A stretch of DNA of 9,135 nucleotides, taken from assembly GCA_947254205.1 (NCBI GenBank), contig CAMYCE010000091.1, positions 1-9,135 of the forward strand. Direction: 5' to 3'. The notes under the pieces were generated by a model that saw nothing but the letters and a program-made list of their open reading frames with translations, made no database searches and had not been told where the DNA came from. The translations under genes and the position numbers were made by a program. Positions 6,418 through 9,135 of the stretch are shown piece by piece. The stretch comes from an uncultured Prevotellaceae bacterium. Its GTDB lineage: Bacteria; Bacteroidota; Bacteroidia; Bacteroidales; Muribaculaceae. Every line of letters starts with the position of its first letter. The first letter of the stretch is position 1.

Positions 6418-7188
6418 TCAATTTTCCTTAAAAGATTTCAATTGCAATTGCTCTCCGTCAAACACGGCATAGGTGAATTGCGAAATCCAGTCGCCCAAAA
6501 AAGTGATAGTGCAAGCAGTGCCGGGCACCTCAACGCAGCGCGCAATGTGCAAATGCCCAAAAACAAAGAAATCGACTTGATCATTTTGGGCACAATAGCG
6601 TGTTGCAAAATCGAGCAAATGTTTCACGCTCTTTTCAACAGCTGTAGCCACTTGCTCGTGGTTGCGGCCGGTGCGATTTTGCGACGACCACCCATGAGCC
6701 ACAGCATGGGTCCAACGGGGGTGAATGGTGGCATACAGACGTTGACACCACTTGTTGTAGAAGCAATAGCGCATAAACCGATACAGAGGCGGCTGATAGC
6801 CCACATCATCGCCGTGAGAGAGAAAAAAGTGCTTACCCATGATGTTGTGCACGCCATGCTCATGCAAGACTGTGATGCCCAGCTCGTCGCGCAAGTAGTC
6901 GAAGAGCCACACATCGTGATTGCCCGTGAGCCAATAGACTGCCACGCCGGCATCGGCAAGAGATGCCAAGGCTGCAAAAAAGCGCACATAGCCACGTGGC
7001 ACCACCGTGCGATATTCAAACCAATAGTCGAGCACGTCGCCCAGCAAGTAGACTGCCGAAGCGGTTGGGGCAATGCTATCGAGAAAGCGCACCACGCGTC
7101 TCTCATTGTCGCGAGGGTGCTCAAGATAGTTGGCTCCAAGGTGCAAGTCGCTCAAGAAATAGGTGAGTTTGCCTTGTGTTGTGCTCAT
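6418..7188 (-). CDS. UDP-2,3-diacylglucosamine hydrolase-like metallophosphoesterase (LpxH-like)
   Basis: This is a 256-residue calcineurin-like phosphoesterase. The metal-binding motifs are all present: SDLHLG (13-18), GDVLDYWFEY (50-59), GNHD (89-92), SHGDD (124-128) and GHLH (211-214). The DYWFEY and H-rich spacing match the LpxH group, which cleaves UDP-2,3-diacylglucosamine to lipid X on the cytoplasmic face of the inner membrane during lipid A synthesis. Bacteroidota homologues are annotated this way, but substrate is inferred from family; other UDP-sugar pyrophosphatases of the same fold are possible. It starts 24 bases after the DUF59 gene, so the two are probably cotranscribed. A long plus-strand frame over the same bases is a shadow. 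Confidence 0.88.
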   Translation of the reverse strand: MSTTQGKLTYFLSDLHLGANYLEHPRDNERRVVRFLDSIAPTASAVYLLGDVLDYWFEYRTVVPRGYVRFFAALASLADAGVAVYWLTGNHDVWLFDYLRDELGITVLHEHGVHNIMGKHFFLSHGDDVGYQPPLYRFMRYCFYNKWCQRLYATIHPRWTHAVAHGWSSQNRTGRNHEQVATAVEKSVKHLLDFATRYCAQNDQVDFFVFGHLHIARCVEVPGTACTITFLGDWISQFTYAVFDGEQLQLKSFKEN

Positions 7189-7212
7189 GGTGTGTAAGCC
7201 ACTTTTTTTTGA

Positions 7213-7536
7213 TTATAACATGCCCAACTCCATTTTGGCCTCTTCGCTCATCATGCTCTGGTCCCACTCGGGTTCAAACACCAGTTGCACGTTCACGCTA
7301 TTCACCCCCTCAATGCTCTCAACCTTTTGCCTGATGTCTTCAAACAAGAAGTCGCCCATGGGACAACTGGGAGCCGTGAGCGTCATGTCGATGGCCACAT
7401 TGCCATCGTCGTCGACCTCAATATTATAGATGAGGCCCAAGCTATACACGTCGACCGGAATTTCGGGGTCAAACACCGTTTTGAGCATCTTAACGGTGTT
7501 TTCTTGAATTTGGAGTTTTTGTTGTTCTGTCATCAT
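7213..7536 (-). CDS. MIP18/DUF59 family protein, probable metal-sulfur cluster assembly factor
   Basis: A 107-residue, acidic, single-domain protein of the MIP18 (DUF59) family, the group that includes SufT, PaaD and eukaryotic MIP18/CIA2. Members help mature iron-sulfur proteins in the cytoplasm. The signature DPEIPVDVYSLGLIY lies at 23-37 and LTAPSCPMGD at 53-62, with the conserved cysteine at C58. The length is typical of the stand-alone form. It begins with two consecutive ATG codons (7536 and 7533), so the exact start is uncertain by one residue. It lies 58 bases after the HAD gene and 24 before the LpxH-like gene, all on one strand. No suf genes are in the window, so the client proteins are unknown. 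Confidence 0.9.
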   Translation of the reverse strand: MMTEQQKLQIQENTVKMLKTVFDPEIPVDVYSLGLIYNIEVDDDGNVAIDMTLTAPSCPMGDFLFEDIRQKVESIEGVNSVNVQLVFEPEWDQSMMSEEAKMELGML

Positions 7537-7541
7537 GCTTG

Positions 7542-7549
7542 CAAAAATA
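7542..7549 (-). promoter_or_regulatory. Possible -7 element just before the DUF59 gene
   Basis: TATTTTTG on the minus strand matches TAnnTTTG exactly but ends only 5 bases before the first ATG (8 before the second). No good TTTG is found 19-21 bases upstream. If used, it would give an almost leaderless mRNA; otherwise the gene is read from the HAD promoter. Confidence 0.25.
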
Positions 7550-7594
7550 ACATTAAATTTTCAGATATTCACCAATCAAGCCATTTCATTTCAC

Positions 7595-8305
7595 TCACAA
7601 GATGCCTTTCACATCGAGCAACGACTTCACCTCATGAGTGGCTATGCCGGGGGCAATCGCACGATTTTTCATGTTGAAATAAATGGTGCGCCACCCTGCA
7701 GCATGGGCACCTGCAATATCGGCATCGGGGTCATCGCCAATCATCACTGTGTTCTCGGCCAGAGCCCCACAGCGGGCCAGCGCATAGGCAAAAATGCCCG
7801 GCATGGGCTTGGTGATGCCACAATCATCGCTCAGCACATTGTGGTGAATCAAATGGTCGATGCCTGCCGAGCGCAACTTGCGCTGTTGCACGCCGGCAAA
7901 GCCATTGCTCAAGGTGTTCACATCATAGCCCTGTGCCACAAGATACTCGAGCAGCTCGCGTGCTCCGGGCACAAGACATGACATTGTGGCCAATGAATCG
8001 AGATACTCATCATTGAAGCGGTTGCCCAATTCAAGGCAGTCGCCCCGATAGCCACACTGCTCAAGTGTGTGTCGAAAACGCTCGTGCATCAAGAACTCTC
8101 GCTCCACAAGCCCATGGTGATAGAGATGCCAAAGTTCATTGTTTTTGGCAAGATAGACCCCGTGGAAACGCTCATAATCGCACAACCTGCTCAGCTTAAA
8201 AGCCTCAAACACATGCCTAAAAGCGAGTTTAGAGTTTTCGGTAAACCACCACAATGTGTCGTCGATGTCGACAAACACTGTTTTTATGCCTTGCATTTGC
8301 TTCAT
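7595..8305 (-). CDS. HAD-superfamily hydrolase, YjjG-type nucleotidase
   Basis: The product has 236 residues from the ATG at 8305. A second ATG 3 codons later is possible; an upstream one at 8353 would precede the predicted promoter and add a hydrophobic stretch, so it is rejected. All HAD motifs are present: motif I DIDDT (13-17), motif II TLSNG (131-135), motif III Lys in KPMPGIF (K166) and motif IV GDDPDAD (190-196). The helical cap after DDTLWWFTENSK resembles the YjjG/YfnB group, whose members dephosphorylate pyrimidine and non-canonical nucleotides, cleaning the nucleotide pool. Substrate is inferred from family. It is first in a likely three-gene unit with the DUF59 and LpxH-like genes. 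Confidence 0.88.
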   Translation of the reverse strand: MKQMQGIKTVFVDIDDTLWWFTENSKLAFRHVFEAFKLSRLCDYERFHGVYLAKNNELWHLYHHGLVEREFLMHERFRHTLEQCGYRGDCLELGNRFNDEYLDSLATMSCLVPGARELLEYLVAQGYDVNTLSNGFAGVQQRKLRSAGIDHLIHHNVLSDDCGITKPMPGIFAYALARCGALAENTVMIGDDPDADIAGAHAAGWRTIYFNMKNRAIAPGIATHEVKSLLDVKGIL

Positions 8306-8329
8306 TGCCGTGAGTAAAAAATCAAAACA

Positions 8330-8337
8330 CAAAGATA
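8330..8337 (-). promoter_or_regulatory. -7 element of the HAD gene promoter
   Basis: TATCTTTG on the minus strand matches TAnnTTTG and would start transcription about 20 bases before the HAD ATG. No clear TTTG lies 19-21 bases upstream, so only half the promoter is well supported. The remainder of 8306-8628, between the divergent HAD and HU genes, is A-rich and shows no gene or strong hairpin. Confidence 0.45.
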
Positions 8338-8576
8338 GCAAAAAAAAGCACAAAAGGTGGCATCAAAAAAGAAAAGCCAAGCCTTGCAAAGAAAAGGGGC
8401 TAAAATTTTCATAAACAAACACTAAAAAACCAATTTTCTCAAAAAAAAGGACTCGGCTTGATGCCAAATTCAAAAAAAAATGCGATATTTGCACTTGCAA
8501 TTCACAACTCCACCTCTTGATCAACTATTTTGAAAGCATAATCGCCTGTTAATCAGTTGCAAAAGAAATGGATTTT

Positions 8577-8584
8577 TATTTTTG
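8577..8584 (+). promoter_or_regulatory. -7 element of the HU gene promoter
   Basis: TATTTTTG matches TAnnTTTG exactly. The nearest -33-like sequence (GTTG, 8556-8559) has a 17-base spacer, shorter than ideal. The leader would be about 40 bases and A-rich. No Shine-Dalgarno is visible before the ATG at 8629, only a long A-run, as is usual in Bacteroidota. Confidence 0.45.
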
Positions 8585-8628
8585 CACTCGTAAAGAATTT
8601 AATTACGTAACAATAAAAAAAAATTACA

Positions 8629-8901
8629 ATGACTAAAGCAGACATCGTAAGCGAAATTTCTAAATCTACAGGAATTGACAAAGCTTCGGTTTTGGAAACC
8701 CTGGAAAAATTCATGGATTCAGTTAAGGACTCTCTTGCCAACGGAGAAAATGTGTATCTGCGTGGTTTTGGCAGTTTCATCGTTAAGACTCGTTCGCAAA
8801 AAACAGCCCGCAACATTTCCAAGAACACCACTATCATCATTCCTGAGCACAAGATTCCAGCTTTCAAGCCAGCTAAGGTTTTCATGGAGCAAGTAAAATA
8901 A
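8629..8901 (+). CDS. HU-family DNA-binding protein
   Basis: At 90 residues it has the standard HU/IHF length. HU dimers bend and compact DNA in the nucleoid. The N-terminal helical part begins MTKADIVSEISKSTG. The beta-arm region has the signature GFGSF (46-50 region), then RSQKTARN and a proline-containing arm (IIIPEHKIPAFKPAK) that inserts into the DNA minor groove. The sequence after ARN (ISKNTT rather than the proteobacterial NPQTG) is the form I associate with Bacteroidota. It is transcribed away from the HAD gene, and the 30-residue basic protein gene follows 133 bases later. HU and IHF subunits are hard to tell apart from sequence, so no symbol is given. Confidence 0.95.
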   Translation: MTKADIVSEISKSTGIDKASVLETLEKFMDSVKDSLANGENVYLRGFGSFIVKTRSQKTARNISKNTTIIIPEHKIPAFKPAKVFMEQVK

Positions 8902-8979
8902 TTGTTGCCTAAGCCCACTGAGGGAAAGCACACTCATGCTGGACGTGATCGTTGCTCACCTCAATAGTTTTGCAACAAT
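8901..8979 (+). other. Inverted repeat spanning the HU 3' region
   Basis: ATTGTTGC (8901-8908, starting on the last base of the HU stop) is the exact reverse complement of GCAACAAT (8972-8979). Short stems AGCA/TGCT and GTGA/TCAC lie between them, so the transcript could fold into a branched structure. No T-tract follows, so it is not an intrinsic terminator. Confidence 0.3.
8965..8972 (+). promoter_or_regulatory. Possible -7 element for the mini-protein gene
   Basis: TAGTTTTG matches TAnnTTTG exactly and would give a leader of about 60 bases for the gene at 9035. No TTTG lies at the expected distance upstream. Read-through from HU is equally possible. Confidence 0.3.
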
Positions 8980-9034
8980 GAACTTGAAATATATTTAACA
9001 ATTTTATATTCAACAATTTAAAAACTAAGGAACA

Positions 9035-9127
9035 ATGCCAAGCGGTAAAAAAAGAAAAGGCCACAAGATGGCTACGCACAAGCGCAAAAAAAGACTTAGA
9101 AAGAATAGACACAAATCTAAGAAATAA
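9035..9127 (+). CDS. 30-residue AURKAIP1/COX24-type (mS38-like) ribosomal mini-protein
   Basis: ATG at 9035 opens a 30-codon frame closed by TAA at 9125-9127. The product begins MPSGKKRKGHKMATHKRKKR and ends with a basic tail (NRHKSKK). It is over half Lys and Arg, has three His and no acidic residue. The SGKKRK...MATHKRKKR...RKNRHK pattern matches the tiny proteins annotated in Bacteroidota as AURKAIP1/COX24 domain-containing, related to the C-terminal domain of mitochondrial ribosomal protein mS38. By analogy with such basic peptides it should sit in rRNA of the small subunit; that role is inferred. In related genomes I recall it lying between HU and ribonuclease G, but the window ends too soon to see the next gene. 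An AAGGA lies 3 bases before the ATG, too close for a normal Shine-Dalgarno. Confidence 0.85.
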   Translation: MPSGKKRKGHKMATHKRKKRLRKNRHKSKK

Positions 9128-9135
9128 TCTTTCTA

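Noticed and set aside
6397..7197. Long open frame (266 codons) on the plus strand opposite the LpxH-like gene
   Set aside because: It is a shadow frame: the minus strand carries every metallophosphoesterase motif, while the plus-strand translation shows no recognisable domain and no promoter.
8901..8979. tRNA-like outline: 79 bases closed by an 8-bp stem with small inner stems
   Set aside because: There is no T-loop motif (TTCRA type), no D-loop GG, and the anticodon-arm geometry does not fit.
9027..9034. AAGGA before the mini-protein ATG as a Shine-Dalgarno site
   Set aside because: The gap to the ATG is only 3 bases, and Bacteroidota ribosomes generally do not rely on this pairing.
1..9135. 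Mobile element, phage, CRISPR, toxin-antitoxin or defence system
   Set aside because: No transposase, integrase, direct-repeat array, att-like duplication or defence protein motif was found; every long gene is a known housekeeping or envelope family.

Overview
The window looks like ordinary chromosome of a Bacteroidales bacterium (phylum Bacteroidota); the family cannot be fixed from sequence alone. Three things point there. The proteins resemble the Bacteroidota versions of their families. Starts mostly lack Shine-Dalgarno sequences and sit behind A/T-rich leaders. Exact matches to the Bacteroides-type promoter (TTTG, about 19-21 bases, TAnnTTTG) lie upstream of most transcription units. No phage, transposon, CRISPR, tRNA or rRNA sequence was seen.

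Layout. Bases 1-1012 (+) hold the 3' part of rmuC, cut by the left edge. Bases 1447-1926 (+) encode an exported thioredoxin-fold protein that has lost both active-site cysteines; it sits behind a good promoter and a leader with several predicted hairpins. Two long perfect hairpins (1962-1999 and 2050-2091) separate it from the convergent minus-strand genes. In transcription order the minus strand carries: a YjjG-type HAD phosphatase (8305-7595), a MIP18/DUF59 protein (7536-7213) and an LpxH-like phosphoesterase (7188-6418); a terminator; a possible small RNA (about 6239-6147); ispD and recG, overlapping by ATGA (6075-3305); a terminator; and a secreted M23 peptidase (2904-2140). At the right end, on the plus strand, are an HU-family protein (8629-8901) and a 30-residue, extremely basic protein of the AURKAIP1/COX24 (mS38-like) type (9035-9127).

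The genes are mostly housekeeping: envelope work (LpxH-like for lipid A, IspD for isoprenoid precursors, M23 for peptidoglycan), genome maintenance (RecG, RmuC, HU), Fe-S or metal-cofactor assembly (DUF59) and nucleotide clean-up (HAD). No operon here suggests a new multi-gene system. The more interesting signals are small: the cysteine-less thioredoxin and its structured leader, the promoter-hairpin unit upstream of ispD, the mini-protein, and an 18-bp tandem repeat upstream of the M23 gene. All RNA structures were found by eye and no folding energies were calculated.
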